This document shows, one piece after another, positions 1-6,933 of a DNA stretch of 21,078 nt. Source of the DNA: Moraxella lacunata (lineage in GTDB: Bacteria > Pseudomonadota > Gammaproteobacteria > Pseudomonadales > Moraxellaceae); NCBI RefSeq assembly GCF_002027545.1, contig NZ_MXAN01000006.1, positions 1-21,078 on the forward strand, given 5' to 3'. Below the pieces are notes generated by a model. It did not search any database. It was not told the DNA's origin and saw only the letters and a list, made by a program, of their open reading frames with translations. Numbering within the stretch: the first letter of the stretch is position 1; each line of letters opens with the position of its first letter. A program made the translations under genes and the position numbers.

Positions 1-195
1 TTTTAAGTTCGGTTGGTATACAAGCAATAACCACAAAACCACAAAGGCAATCATGAGCCAAATGCCGTTATGTGCCAAAAACTTCACTCGCCCAATGCGT
101 CCTGTGGGTTTGTAAAAAGGCGTGGTGTCGTATTCAAAATACTCATCGCCATCAAGCTCGGCTTGTGGTGTGGCGTAGGGGTTGTGATGGGTCAT
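1..195 (-). CDS. DUF805 family inner-membrane protein, N-terminal part (cut by window edge)
   Basis: An open frame reads from an ATG at 195 down to base 1 with no stop, giving 65 residues. It begins MTHHNPYATPQAELDGDE, has a basic stretch with GRIGRVKFLAHN at about residues 32-43, then a hydrophobic segment (about 45-60, WLMIAFVVLWLLLVY) that should be the first membrane helix. The NPY-x-x-PQ-x-L start followed by a GRIGR segment and a helix is typical of DUF805 (YhaH-like) membrane proteins of Acinetobacter and Moraxella; their function is not established. The rest lies outside the window. No strong ribosome site is visible. A promoter-like extended -10 lies about 30 bases upstream. The family call comes from the N-terminus only. 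Confidence 0.7.
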   Translation of the reverse strand, partial: MTHHNPYATPQAELDGDEYFEYDTTPFYKPTGRIGRVKFLAHNGIWLMIAFVVLWLLLVYQPNLK

Positions 196-224
196 GGTGT
201 GATTGGACTTTGGAATATGGCGGT

Positions 225-233
225 ATCATAACA
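225..233 (-). promoter_or_regulatory. Candidate extended -10 promoter for the DUF805 gene
   Basis: Read on the minus strand the sequence is TGTTATGAT, an extended -10 (TGn plus TATGAT) placed 30 bases before the ATG at 195. A TTGACA is present at 241-246 but only 10 bases from the -10 hexamer, so it cannot be its -35 partner. The rest of the 196-349 gap shows no gene. Confidence 0.35.
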
Positions 234-349
234 TGATTTTTGTCAAATGGTGTGGTTTATTTGAGTATGTAGCACGGCTAAATATGTATCATAAAATCCT
301 TAAAATAAGATATCAATAATGCTCATGCCACACCGCCAAAATCACCCAC

Positions 350-829
350 TCACGCCCGATGATAGGGGTGGTTATTGATGATACTCATCGCCCGATAGAG
401 TTGTTCTATCAGCACCACTCGCACCAAAGGGTGGGGCAAGGTCAAATCCGACAACGACCATTTAAAATCTGCCTGCGTTAGCACGTCCGCCGACACCCCG
501 TCCGCCCCGCCGATGACCAGAGCGATGTCGGTGCCGTCCGTCATGGCAGTCTGCAAGCGGTCGGCAAGGTGTTCGGTAGAGAGCATTTTGCCTTTGACTT
601 CTAGCACCCAGAGTCTTTCTTTGGGTAGGCGAGCGGACAAAATGGCTTGTCCTTCTTGGATTTTGTATTTTTCTATCTCGGCAGGCGATGGGTTTTTGGT
701 ACGTTTGGCGGGGGGTATCTCCACAATCTCAGTACTCATCATCGGCTGTATGCGTTTGGCGTATTCGTCCACGCCTGTCTGTACCCATGCAGGCATTTTG
801 TGTCCGACACTTAGGATTCTTAATTTCAT
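350..829 (-). CDS. rlmH: 23S rRNA (pseudouridine1915-N3)-methyltransferase RlmH
   Basis: This 159-residue protein has the usual length for RlmH, the SPOUT-class methyltransferase that uses S-adenosylmethionine to methylate pseudouridine 1915 in helix 69 of 23S rRNA on assembled 70S ribosomes. It starts MKLRILSVGHKMPAWV. The knotted SAM-binding region is at about residues 104-118 (LVIGGADGV), and the C-terminus carries the diagnostic WSLSDLTLPHPLVRVVLIEQLYRA and NHPYHR segments that close the active site. The ATG at 829 is the natural start and matches family N-termini. In many bacteria rlmH sits beside rsfS; that partner is not in view here. It is transcribed divergently from yraN, from a promoter region that appears to share its -35 zone with yraN. 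Identification is secure from the C-terminal signature. Confidence 0.95.
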   Translation of the reverse strand: MKLRILSVGHKMPAWVQTGVDEYAKRIQPMMSTEIVEIPPAKRTKNPSPAEIEKYKIQEGQAILSARLPKERLWVLEVKGKMLSTEHLADRLQTAMTDGTDIALVIGGADGVSADVLTQADFKWSLSDLTLPHPLVRVVLIEQLYRAMSIINNHPYHRA

Positions 830-855
830 GGCGATTCATCAAAAGCAAAAGGTGT

Positions 856-908
856 ATTATAAATAAAAACCACAAATATTGGCAGAGTTTTATAAAATTT
901 GTTATGCT
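856..908. promoter_or_regulatory. Divergent promoter pair between rlmH (-) and yraN (+)
   Basis: On the plus strand TTGGCA at 879-884 is followed after 18 bases by TATGCT at 903-908, preceded by TGT, so it is also an extended -10. On the minus strand CTGCCA (880-885) is followed after 18 bases by TATAAT (856-861). The two -35 boxes occupy almost the same bases, so the promoters would compete for polymerase. Expected transcripts start near 849 (-) and 915 (+), giving short leaders. The plus start near 915 makes the TTG at 917 an unlikely start codon for yraN. Confidence 0.5.
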
Positions 909-931
909 AGCCCATTTTGAGTGAGTACGCC

Positions 932-1390
932 ATGAGAACTCTTGGAGACCATTATGAACAGCTCGCCCAAGCGTTTTTGATACAGCAGGGGTTGAGTATC
1001 ATCACGACCAACTACACCGCACATCGCACAGGCGAGATTGACATCATCGCTTATCATGATGAGCCACGACAGGCAGGTGGGGTGTGTCCGACGCTCGTGT
1101 TTGTAGAAGTTAAAATGCGTAAGATAAGCCCCAATGCTCGCTACGGGCAGGCGGTAGAGACGGTAACTCGTGCCAAGCAAAACAAAATCATCAAGACGGC
1201 GGAGCATTTTTTGGTATATGGCGATGAATTTTTAGACAAGCTTGGGCTCACCACCAGTCAAAAGCAAGCCTTGGCGTACCGATTTGATGTGATTGCCTTT
1301 GATGTGCCACCAACAGGGCAAGCAGGGCAAAAAAATGATGAAAATCAGACAAAAACCCATTGGCTAAGAAACGCCTTTTTGGTAGAATGA
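932..1390 (+). CDS. yraN: YraN / UPF0102 family nuclease-fold protein
   Basis: The protein is 152 residues from the ATG at 932 (157 if a TTG at 917 is used). It carries the UPF0102 signature: GDHYEQLAQAFL helix, then GEIDIIAY (about residues 33-40) and LVFVEVKMR (about 56-64), which together form the PD-(D/E)xK-type active site of Holliday-junction-resolvase-like folds; an AV-x-x-x-T-x-x-K-x-x-K-I-I helix follows. The biochemical role of the family is not settled. I choose the ATG because family members have few residues before the GxxxE helix and because a promoter ending at 908 would leave almost no leader before the TTG. It is followed after 28 bases by the BON lipoprotein, as yraN is near yraP/dolP in enterics, so the pair is probably one operon. 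Confidence 0.9.
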   Translation: MRTLGDHYEQLAQAFLIQQGLSIITTNYTAHRTGEIDIIAYHDEPRQAGGVCPTLVFVEVKMRKISPNARYGQAVETVTRAKQNKIIKTAEHFLVYGDEFLDKLGLTTSQKQALAYRFDVIAFDVPPTGQAGQKNDENQTKTHWLRNAFLVE

Positions 1391-1418
1391 GAGCCAAACC
1401 GATTATTAGGAAACACCC

Positions 1419-2351
1419 ATGTCGTCTTTACCATCCATCAAAGTGCTTGTGGGCGTGATTGCCGCCGCCATGCTCATGACTGCCTGTGCCACTCAAAACG
1501 CCAATACCAGCACCAATGCCAACACGGGTTACTATGGCGTGCCTGCCATGTACCGCACCATCCCCGAGCGTATCAGCGATGAAGCCATCGAACGCACCAG
1601 TTATAAGAATCTGACCAATATTAGGGGTGTGGGTGAGAATAATGTACGCATTGCCATTGACAGTTTTCGCCGTGAAGTACTGCTGACAGGTGAAGTGCCA
1701 AGCGAGCAGGTCAAAACGGACGTGGCGAATATGGTGGCGTCGATTAATGATGTCAAACAAGTGTATGACAATCTGACCGTGACCATTACGCCTAAGGCTC
1801 AAAGTCACACCCTGCATGAAAACTACCTAAAATCAAAAATCATCGCCAAAATCGTGAGTGCAGGCGGTATCAGGTCGTCGCAGTACAAACTGGTGGTGCG
1901 AGATAACATGGCATACCTACTGGGATTTTTGACCGCCCAACAAGAGCAGACCATCATTAACATCATCGCATCGGTGCAGGGCATGGAAGGGGTGCGAATG
2001 CTGGGCACTCGCATCGATGGCGATACATCACAGCTGGCTTTGACAGGGGATACGCTCGCCATCGAAGATGACCCGAATGCAGGGGGCATGGTGTATGGTG
2101 GCAACACTGCGGTCAACACAGTAAACACGCCTGTCTATCCTACTCCCAACAGTCCCGTGGCGACCACAAGCTATCCACAAAGCATGTATCCTAACGCCCC
2201 AACCACACAAATGCCATCGAGCCCATCTCAGCCAAATGCAGGGGTGCAGACACCAGCAGGCACCAACCGCCCCAACGTTCCTGTGATAACGATGGAAGGC
2301 AATCCAACATCAAGCTATGTGAATTTGTACAATAACACCAGCAGTCCTTAG
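1419..2351 (+). CDS. BON-domain outer-membrane lipoprotein, DolP (YraP)-like
   Basis: The 310-residue product has a lipoprotein signal peptide with the lipobox ending MTAC, so Cys23 should be lipidated. Two BON domains follow: about residues 50-122 (with the RREVLLTGEV strand) and about 125-198 (NMAYLLGFLTAQQE). BON domains bind phospholipid membranes; DolP of E. coli is a dual-BON outer-membrane lipoprotein needed for envelope integrity and BAM function. The last 110 residues (about 200-310) are an extra low-complexity Pro/Thr/Asn/Ser-rich tail absent from enteric DolP, which is about 190 residues. A good AGGA ribosome site precedes the ATG by about 8 bases. The position right after yraN supports the DolP assignment, although diaA, which lies between them in E. 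coli, is missing. Family is clear; orthology is likely but not proven. Confidence 0.85.
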   Translation: MSSLPSIKVLVGVIAAAMLMTACATQNANTSTNANTGYYGVPAMYRTIPERISDEAIERTSYKNLTNIRGVGENNVRIAIDSFRREVLLTGEVPSEQVKTDVANMVASINDVKQVYDNLTVTITPKAQSHTLHENYLKSKIIAKIVSAGGIRSSQYKLVVRDNMAYLLGFLTAQQEQTIINIIASVQGMEGVRMLGTRIDGDTSQLALTGDTLAIEDDPNAGGMVYGGNTAVNTVNTPVYPTPNSPVATTSYPQSMYPNAPTTQMPSSPSQPNAGVQTPAGTNRPNVPVITMEGNPTSSYVNLYNNTSSP

Positions 2352-2370
2352 TTGATAAGGTTTTATGTTT

Positions 2371-2477
2371 TGGGTGTGCATGCTTTGTGATTCGTGCATG
2401 GCAATGAAAATGGGGTATTTTATTGCTATAAAATTTCCAAAATGTAAACTGTATTAATCAAGGGTGGGCATGCTCTA
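2371..2477 (+). repeat. Degenerate short MITE copy after the dolP-like gene
   Basis: The left end GGGTGTGCATGCTTTG followed by GGCAATGAAAA resembles the left end of the MITE copies at 8723 and 9085. The right end (AATGTAAACTGTATTA, then AAGGGTGGGCATGCTCTA) resembles their right ends (ATTGTAAATAGTGTTA, then AAGGGCAGGCACGCCCTA). At 107 bp it lacks most of the core and looks like an old internally deleted copy. Confidence 0.5.
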
Positions 2478-2481
2478 TGTT

Positions 2482-2517
2482 AAAAGCAGGAAATTTGGTA
2501 TAATGACCTGCTTTTTT
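2482..2517 (+). terminator. Terminator-like hairpin with a promoter-like loop
   Basis: AAAAGCAGG (2482-2490) pairs with CCTGCTTTT (2507-2515) and two more T follow, so it could end the yraN-dolP transcript. The 16-base loop contains an extended -10 sequence (TGGTATAAT, 2496-2504), which is unusual. Confidence 0.5.
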
Positions 2518-2518
2518 A

Positions 2519-2686
2519 AGGGCGTACCTACCATTGATAACATTTTCATCTTGTTTTATAAATAATGTTATCAATGTTCAACACGTCCTAATATCAACTG
2601 CGGACTTTTCCTTCAAAAACGTACGATTTCCCTGCTTTTTTAAATAGGCATTTTTCATTGCAAATACCAAAGGCAGGCACGCCCTA
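2519..2686 (-). mobile_element. MITE copy A (minus orientation, 168 bp)
   Basis: Read on the minus strand from 2686 the sequence begins TAGGGCGTGCCTGCCTTTGG and continues through TTTGCAATGAAAAATGCC, matching copies B and C. At the other end AGGGCGTACCTACC (2519-2532) forms the opposing terminal repeat. The 2519-2590 half contains a perfect 12-bp inverted repeat (ATTGATAACATT 2533-2544 / AATGTTATCAAT 2564-2575) and a second end-like motif, TGTTCAACACGTCCT (2575-2589), so a smaller element may be nested or fused here. No transposase frame is present. It ends 49 bp before ibaG. Confidence 0.7.
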
Positions 2687-2735
2687 GTGACATGATTTGA
2701 TGGTAATAACATTACCCAAAATATAGAGACTTTTT

Positions 2736-2978
2736 ATGAATGCAGATGACCTAATTGCTTTATTACGCCCCCATTTTGCCGATGCCGAGATTCAAGCGGT
2801 CAATCAAGGCAATAAATTTGAAGTGCTTATCGTGGATGATAGCTTTGATGGCAAACGCTTGGTGCAACGCCAACAAGCGGTATATGCCATTGTCAATCCG
2901 CACATCCAAAGCGGTGCCATGCATGCCTTGACCATTCACGCCTTGACACCTGCCGAATACCAAGCTCGTCAATCCTAA
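2736..2978 (+). CDS. ibaG: BolA-family protein IbaG
   Basis: This 80-residue protein is a compact BolA-fold domain. The GKRLVQRQQAVYAIV helix and the C-terminal SGAMHALTIHALTPAEY segment are the family hallmarks; the conserved His near the C-terminus is used by BolA proteins to bind a [2Fe-2S] cluster together with a monothiol glutaredoxin. In E. coli the gene before murA encodes IbaG (YrbA), linked to acid resistance and Fe-S/envelope traits, and here too murA follows. The start ATG has a weak AGAG ribosome site (about 2725-2728). A strong terminator hairpin lies between its stop and murA, so co-transcription would need read-through. The naming rests on length and the conserved neighbour. 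Confidence 0.9.
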   Translation: MNADDLIALLRPHFADAEIQAVNQGNKFEVLIVDDSFDGKRLVQRQQAVYAIVNPHIQSGAMHALTIHALTPAEYQARQS

Positions 2979-2984
2979 CCGCCA

Positions 2985-3026
2985 AAAATGACAAATACGC
3001 CATGGGGCATTTGTCATTTTATTTTT
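2985..3026 (+). terminator. Intrinsic terminator between ibaG and murA
   Basis: AAAATGACAAAT (2985-2996) pairs perfectly with ATTTGTCATTTT (3009-3020), with a 12-base loop, followed by ATTTTT. It begins seven bases after the ibaG stop and ends 29 bases before the murA ATG. Confidence 0.8.
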
Positions 3027-3054
3027 AATAAATATTGAATTGATAGAGACCATC

Positions 3055-4317
3055 ATGGATAAATTCAAAATCATCGGTAAAAGTCGTATCGCAGGGGAAG
3101 TTGTTATTTCTGGCTCAAAAAACGCCGCCTTGCCATTGCTCGCCGCCATGTTACTGCCCAGCGATGAGACGGTGCTACACAACGTCCCTACCCTAAAAGA
3201 CACTGATACGCTCATCAAGCTCATCGCTGGCATGGGTGTAAATATCAAAAAAGAAGGCAACACCGTCATCGCAGACGCTCGCCACGTCGCCAACTATTAT
3301 GCTCCATATGAGCTCGTGCGTACCATGCGTGCGTCTATCTTGGTATTGGGGGCGTTGCTAGGGCGGTTTGGCGAAGCCGAAGTCTCTCTACCGGGGGGCT
3401 GTTCCATCGGTTCACGTCCTGTGGATCAGCACCTAAAAGCCTTTGAAGCCATGGGGGCGACCATCTTGGTAGAAAATGGCTATGTCAAAGCCAAAGCCCC
3501 TGCTGGTGGACGTTTGATGGGCTGTGATTTTGCCTTTGATATGGTAACGGTCGGTGGCACCGAAAACGTCATCATGGCAGCGTCTTTGGCTCGTGGCACA
3601 ACTCGCCTTGAAAACTGTGCCTGTGAGCCAGAAGTGGTGGATTTGGCAAATATGCTTGTCGCCATGGGGGCAAAGATTGATGGCATTGGCACGCCAACCA
3701 TGATTATCGAAGGCGTGGAGAGTTTGCACGGCTGTGAATATAGCGTGATTGCTGACCGCATTGAGACGGGTTCGTATCTGGCTGGGGCATTGATGAGTGA
3801 AGGCGATGTCTTGACCACCAACACATCGGCTGAACTCTTGCACCCTGTCTTAAAGAAATTTGAAGCCATGGGAGCGACCATTAGCACAGGTGATGACTGG
3901 ATTCGTGCCGTGATGAAAGGCAGGCTCAAGGCGGTGGATATTCGCACTCAAGTCCACCCTGGTTTTCCGACTGATATGCAGGCACAGCTCATGGCGGTGT
4001 GCTGTTTGGCGGACGGCACCAGCACTATTATTGAAAACATCTTTGAAAACCGCTTTATGCACGTCCCTGAGCTAAACCGCATGGGGGCAAATATCCGCAT
4101 TGACGGGCATACCGCCATTGTAACAGGCGTGGAGAGCTTTATGCCTGCTCCTGTCATGGCAACCGATTTGCGTGCGTCCATGTCGCTTGTCATGGCGGCG
4201 GCGTGTGCAGATGGCGAGAGCATCATAGACCGCATTTATCACATTGATCGGGGTTATGATAATGTGGAGAGTAAACTTAAATCGCTTGGGGTAAATATTG
4301 AGCGGATTAAGGGCTAA
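3055..4317 (+). CDS. murA: UDP-N-acetylglucosamine 1-carboxyvinyltransferase MurA
   Basis: MurA transfers enolpyruvate from PEP to UDP-GlcNAc, the first committed step of peptidoglycan synthesis in the cytoplasm. From the ATG at 3055 the protein is 420 residues, the usual length. The PEP/UDP-GlcNAc site Lys22-Asn23 is in [10 protein letters not shown], and the catalytic Cys116 lies in [15 protein letters not shown], so the enzyme has the Cys form that fosfomycin alkylates. The DRIETGSYL and [11 protein letters not shown] segments, also conserved in MurA, are present. A TTG 15 bases upstream would add five residues, but MDKF matches family starts and GAGACC precedes the ATG. The hairpin just upstream suggests murA is either partly attenuated from ibaG transcription or has a promoter that I cannot place. 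Confidence 0.98.
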   Translation: MDKFKIIGKSRIAGEVVISGSKNAALPLLAAMLLPSDETVLHNVPTLKDTDTLIKLIAGMGVNIKKEGNTVIADARHVANYYAPYELVRTMRASILVLGALLGRFGEAEVSLPGGCSIGSRPVDQHLKAFEAMGATILVENGYVKAKAPAGGRLMGCDFAFDMVTVGGTENVIMAASLARGTTRLENCACEPEVVDLANMLVAMGAKIDGIGTPTMIIEGVESLHGCEYSVIADRIETGSYLAGALMSEGDVLTTNTSAELLHPVLKKFEAMGATISTGDDWIRAVMKGRLKAVDIRTQVHPGFPTDMQAQLMAVCCLADGTSTIIENIFENRFMHVPELNRMGANIRIDGHTAIVTGVESFMPAPVMATDLRASMSLVMAAACADGESIIDRIYHIDRGYDNVESKLKSLGVNIERIKG

Positions 4318-4338
4318 AACTGTCATTGCTGATAACTT

Positions 4339-4451
4339 CATTCTCAACTTAGAATAGTAACTTGTTGATTTTTCAATAATTATTTTTTGGTTGTAGGGGC
4401 GAACTGCAATTCGCCCTTGATAAATCAATCGCTTATACAAAGTTGAGAATG
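4339..4451. repeat. 113-bp element with 12-bp terminal inverted repeats
   Basis: CATTCTCAACTT (4339-4350) and AAGTTGAGAATG (4440-4451) are perfect inverted repeats at the ends of an A+T-rich stretch with no frame. Inside is a near palindrome, GGGCGAACTGCAATTCGCCC (4397-4416), preceded by GTAGG; a similar palindrome with the GCCCCTAC flank occurs at 12182-12206. It looks like a second, unrelated MITE carrying a palindromic unit, or a palindromic unit inserted in a MITE. Confidence 0.55.
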
Positions 4452-4467
4452 AGATAATAATAAAACA

Positions 4468-4498
4468 AAAGGGCGGTCTTGATGACTGCCCTTTATTT
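4468..4498. terminator. Bidirectional terminator between convergent murA and dusC
   Basis: AAAGGGCGGTC (4468-4478) pairs with GACTGCCCTTT (4484-4494) around a five-base loop with one G-T pair. It is flanked by A-rich and T-rich tails, so it can serve murA on the plus strand and dusC on the minus strand. Confidence 0.75.
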
Positions 4499-4509
4499 GT
4501 GCTTGTCAG

Positions 4510-5484
4510 CTAAGTAAGCACTGATTGGGATAAATGCGAAATAATTTGTGCTTTGCCCTTTTCTTTTTTGACAACATTCCACAGCCTATCCGCTTCATCA
4601 TAGCCTTTGGTGAGCATGCCAAGCCATTGTTTGTAACGCCCAATCAGTCCGCTTTGGTTGTCGGTGGTGTCATTCAAAAAAGCGATTTGGTGGGGGACTA
4701 AGTCCGCCCATGTCAAGGTTTTGTCCGTGTTTTCAATACTTGCCACAAGGTCTGGGCGAGTTACCGCCCCACGCCCAAGCATCAAGTGCGGTGTGTTTGC
4801 CTGACTGATGCAGTCGTGGGCATGAGTAGCGTTCCAAATCTCGCCATTGGCAATGATGGGCAAGCCAAGCTCGGTAAAGGGGGCGATTTTGTCCCAATAA
4901 GCAGGGGGCTTGTAGCCTTGCACTTTGGTGCGTGCGTGAATGGTCAGCCAGCTTGCGTTGGCGGACTTGACCGCCTGCCCGATGTCGTGCATTTTATCCA
5001 TGTCAGTATAGCCTAGGCGGATTTTTGCCGATACGGGGATATGGGCAGGTGCAGCTCCACGCACGGCAGAGATGATGGCGTGCAATGTATCAGGTTCATC
5101 AAGCAGTACCGAACCGCCTTTGTGGTTATTGACTGTTTTGGCAGGACAGCCGAAGTTTAGGTCAATCGCACACGCCCCAAGTGACACCGCCGTAACGGCA
5201 CTTTGGCTCATGGTCTCAGGATTGTTGCCAAGTAGCTGAACATGAATGGGCGTACCACTTGTCGTCTTGCCGTTTGTGTGTAGCTCTGGCACATATTTAT
5301 AAAACACATGGGCGGGCAGGGGATAATGGGTGACACGGATAAATTCGCTCACCGACCAATCATAAGGGCGACCCAAATCGTGAGCAATCTGTGTCAAAAT
5401 CTGTCTCATGAGTGGGTCGGTCAAGCCTTCCATTGGGGCAAGCAAACGGACGGGCTGGGCGAATAAATGGGCAAAGGCACTCAT
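4510..5484 (-). CDS. dusC: tRNA-dihydrouridine(16) synthase, DusC type
   Basis: This 324-residue FMN enzyme reduces uridine to dihydrouridine in the tRNA D-loop using NADPH. The TIM-barrel start LLAPMEGLTDPLMR (about residues 14-27) binds FMN, LNFGCPAKTVNNHKGG holds the catalytic Cys113, and AKIRLGY, IHARTK, IIANGEI and LMLGRGA follow in family order. The NFGCPAKTVN segment and the late KQWLGML motif point to DusC (U16) rather than DusA or DusB. Its ATG overlaps the pth stop by four bases (ATGA, 5481-5484), so translation is probably coupled to pth. It is the last gene of an rplY-pth-dusC group and ends at the hairpin at 4468-4498. The subtype is inferred from motifs, not from a phylogeny. 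Confidence 0.88.
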   Translation of the reverse strand: MSAFAHLFAQPVRLLAPMEGLTDPLMRQILTQIAHDLGRPYDWSVSEFIRVTHYPLPAHVFYKYVPELHTNGKTTSGTPIHVQLLGNNPETMSQSAVTAVSLGACAIDLNFGCPAKTVNNHKGGSVLLDEPDTLHAIISAVRGAAPAHIPVSAKIRLGYTDMDKMHDIGQAVKSANASWLTIHARTKVQGYKPPAYWDKIAPFTELGLPIIANGEIWNATHAHDCISQANTPHLMLGRGAVTRPDLVASIENTDKTLTWADLVPHQIAFLNDTTDNQSGLIGRYKQWLGMLTKGYDEADRLWNVVKKEKGKAQIISHLSQSVLT

Positions 5485-6059
5485 GTTGGTAGTTTAAACC
5501 CATTGGCAAGGCTAATCGCCTTTTGTTCATCGCCTTTGATGAGTAACTCCAAGGCATTCATGCCACACTCTATCGCTCTATCTATATTGACACGGTCATC
5601 GGACATGGGTTTTGACAGCACCCAACCACTGACCATGGATGAGTGAGCAGGTCTGCCGATACCCACACGCAGTCGCCAAAAGTCCGCTCCGATGTGGGGG
5701 ACGATGTCCTTTAAGCCGTTATGCCCACCATGTCCGCCCCCCTTTTTTAGGCGTAGACTCCCTGCCGAGATGTCAAGCTCATCATGAGCGATGAGTATCT
5801 CATGGGGGGCGATGTTATAGAATTTGGCAAAGGGGGCGACCGCCATTCCTGAGCGGTTCATGAAGGTGTCAGGGGTCAGCAGGCGGACATCTTGTCCGTA
5901 TATCGTGCCACGCCCGACACTGCCATGGAATTTTTTGTCATGAGTGAGCGTGATGCCAAATTTGTCGCACAAAGCGTCCGCAAACCAAAAGCCTGCATTA
6001 TGGCGAGTGTCTTTGTATTCTGCACCGACATTGCCCAAACCGACGATGAGTTTTATCAT
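5481..6059 (-). CDS. pth: Peptidyl-tRNA hydrolase
   Basis: Pth releases peptides from peptidyl-tRNAs that fall off the ribosome. The 192-residue protein has all key parts at the E. coli positions: the catalytic His20 in DTRHNAGF, Asn68 in TFMNRSG, Asp93 in AHDELD, and GGGHGGHNGLKDI which holds the tRNA-binding Asn. It begins MIKLIVGLGNVGAEY, the standard start. It lies 72 bases after rplY on the same strand, as in many proteobacteria, with a terminator-like hairpin in the gap. Its stop overlaps the dusC start (ATGA), suggesting tight coupling of dusC to pth. Nothing in it looks damaged. Confidence 0.98.
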   Translation of the reverse strand: MIKLIVGLGNVGAEYKDTRHNAGFWFADALCDKFGITLTHDKKFHGSVGRGTIYGQDVRLLTPDTFMNRSGMAVAPFAKFYNIAPHEILIAHDELDISAGSLRLKKGGGHGGHNGLKDIVPHIGADFWRLRVGIGRPAHSSMVSGWVLSKPMSDDRVNIDRAIECGMNALELLIKGDEQKAISLANGFKLPT

Positions 6060-6086
6060 GATTGCCCCATAGATGATGAAATAAAC

Positions 6087-6116
6087 AAAAAGCCAATAGA
6101 TGACCCATTGGCTTTT
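6087..6116 (-). terminator. Terminator-like hairpin between rplY and pth
   Basis: On the minus strand AAAAGCCAAT and ATTGGCTTTT (6107-6116 and 6088-6097 on the plus strand) form a perfect 10-bp stem with a nine-base loop, followed by a short T-rich tail. It sits 15 bases after the rplY stop and could lower expression of pth and dusC relative to rplY. Confidence 0.7.
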
Positions 6117-6131
6117 GTTGAGATTGATGAC

Positions 6132-6755
6132 TTATTCAGTGTCTGTGCTCTCTTCGCTTGTGCTCTCTTCACTGTCAGCAGAAACAGTCGGTGCTTGTAC
6201 GCTAACCACGACACGGTCGGTGGCATTGCTGTCAAGCTCAACGATGGTAATGCCATCGGCAAGTTTGATGTCAGAGAAACGTAGTAGGTCACCGATTTCT
6301 AGGTCGGTCACGTCCACTTCGATGGCTTCTGGCAGTTGGCGTGGCAAGCAGTTGATGTGTAGCTCGGTTACGTTGGTTTGTAGGATACCACCAGATTTTA
6401 CGCCCTTAGCGGTGCCAGTGAAGTGTACAGGCACAGTAAAGTGCATGGTTTGACCACGAACAACACGTTGGAAGTCCACATGTAGTGGCGTGCCTTTTGA
6501 AGGATGGCGTTGTAAGGCTTTAATGATAACTTCTTCGTTTTCGCTGCCATCTAGTGCCAGTGTGGTTACGCTTGAAAAGAAGCTCTCATCTTGGATGGCT
6601 TTTACTAATTCATTTAGCTTGACGCTTACAGACAGTGGCTTGGCATCACCGCCATATACGATGGCAGGGATTAGGTTGGCTTTACGCAGGCGGCGGCTCG
6701 AACCTTTGCCCTGCTCATCGGTAGCACGTGCTACCGTAGTTAGAGTATAGCTCAT
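6132..6755 (-). CDS. rplY: Ribosomal protein bL25, long (CTC/TL5-type) form
   Basis: bL25 binds 5S rRNA in the central protuberance of the 50S subunit. This copy is 207 residues: an N-terminal L25 domain (about 1-95, with GKGSSRRLRKANLIPAIVYG and HVDFQRV) plus the C-terminal beta domain (about 100-185) found in the general-stress CTC/TL5 form rather than the 94-residue E. coli form. The last 18 residues are an acidic Ser/Glu/Thr tail. AAGGA precedes the ATG at a good distance. A near-consensus promoter (TTGTCA, 17 bases, TATAAT) and a leader with a hairpin followed by T residues lie upstream. pth and dusC follow on the same strand. Confidence 0.97.
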   Translation of the reverse strand: MSYTLTTVARATDEQGKGSSRRLRKANLIPAIVYGGDAKPLSVSVKLNELVKAIQDESFFSSVTTLALDGSENEEVIIKALQRHPSKGTPLHVDFQRVVRGQTMHFTVPVHFTGTAKGVKSGGILQTNVTELHINCLPRQLPEAIEVDVTDLEIGDLLRFSDIKLADGITIVELDSNATDRVVVSVQAPTVSADSEESTSEESTDTE

Positions 6756-6780
6756 AAGGATTTCCTATATTAAAAGGCTA

Positions 6781-6810
6781 CAAAAATGATGATTTTCGAC
6801 CAATCATCAT
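6781..6810 (-). promoter_or_regulatory. Leader hairpin of rplY, attenuator or protein-binding candidate
   Basis: In the rplY leader, read on the minus strand, ATGATGATT pairs with AATCATCAT (plus-strand 6786-6794 and 6802-6810) around a seven-base loop and is followed directly by TTTTTG. Predicted leader length is about 86 bases. A stem with a T run before a ribosomal protein gene suggests attenuation or autoregulation; the stem is A+T-rich and may be weak. Confidence 0.4.
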
Positions 6811-6847
6811 ACAAAAAAGTGCAAAAGAATTTGCAAAATAGCGAACT

Positions 6848-6876
6848 ATTATAAGCCAGTTTGGGCGATATGACAA
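6848..6876 (-). promoter_or_regulatory. rplY promoter
   Basis: On the minus strand TTGTCA (6871-6876) is separated by 17 bases from a perfect TATAAT (6848-6853). Transcription would start near 6841, 86 bases before the rplY ATG. Confidence 0.65.
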
Positions 6877-6933
6877 GGGTTTTTTGCAAATCAGCCAATG
6901 GATTTGTTAGATGTGTGATAATGTGATAAAAAA

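Noticed and set aside
917..931. TTG start for yraN adding five residues
   Set aside because: A promoter ending at 908 leaves almost no leader, and the ATG at 932 fits family length.
3040..3054. TTG start for murA adding five residues
   Set aside because: MurA proteins begin at MDKF or similar, and GAGACC before the ATG at 3055 is a better initiation site.
6132..6180. Frameshift suspicion in the acidic Ser/Glu tail of bL25
   Set aside because: Long-form bL25 proteins often end in acidic low-complexity tails, and the frame ends cleanly before a terminator.
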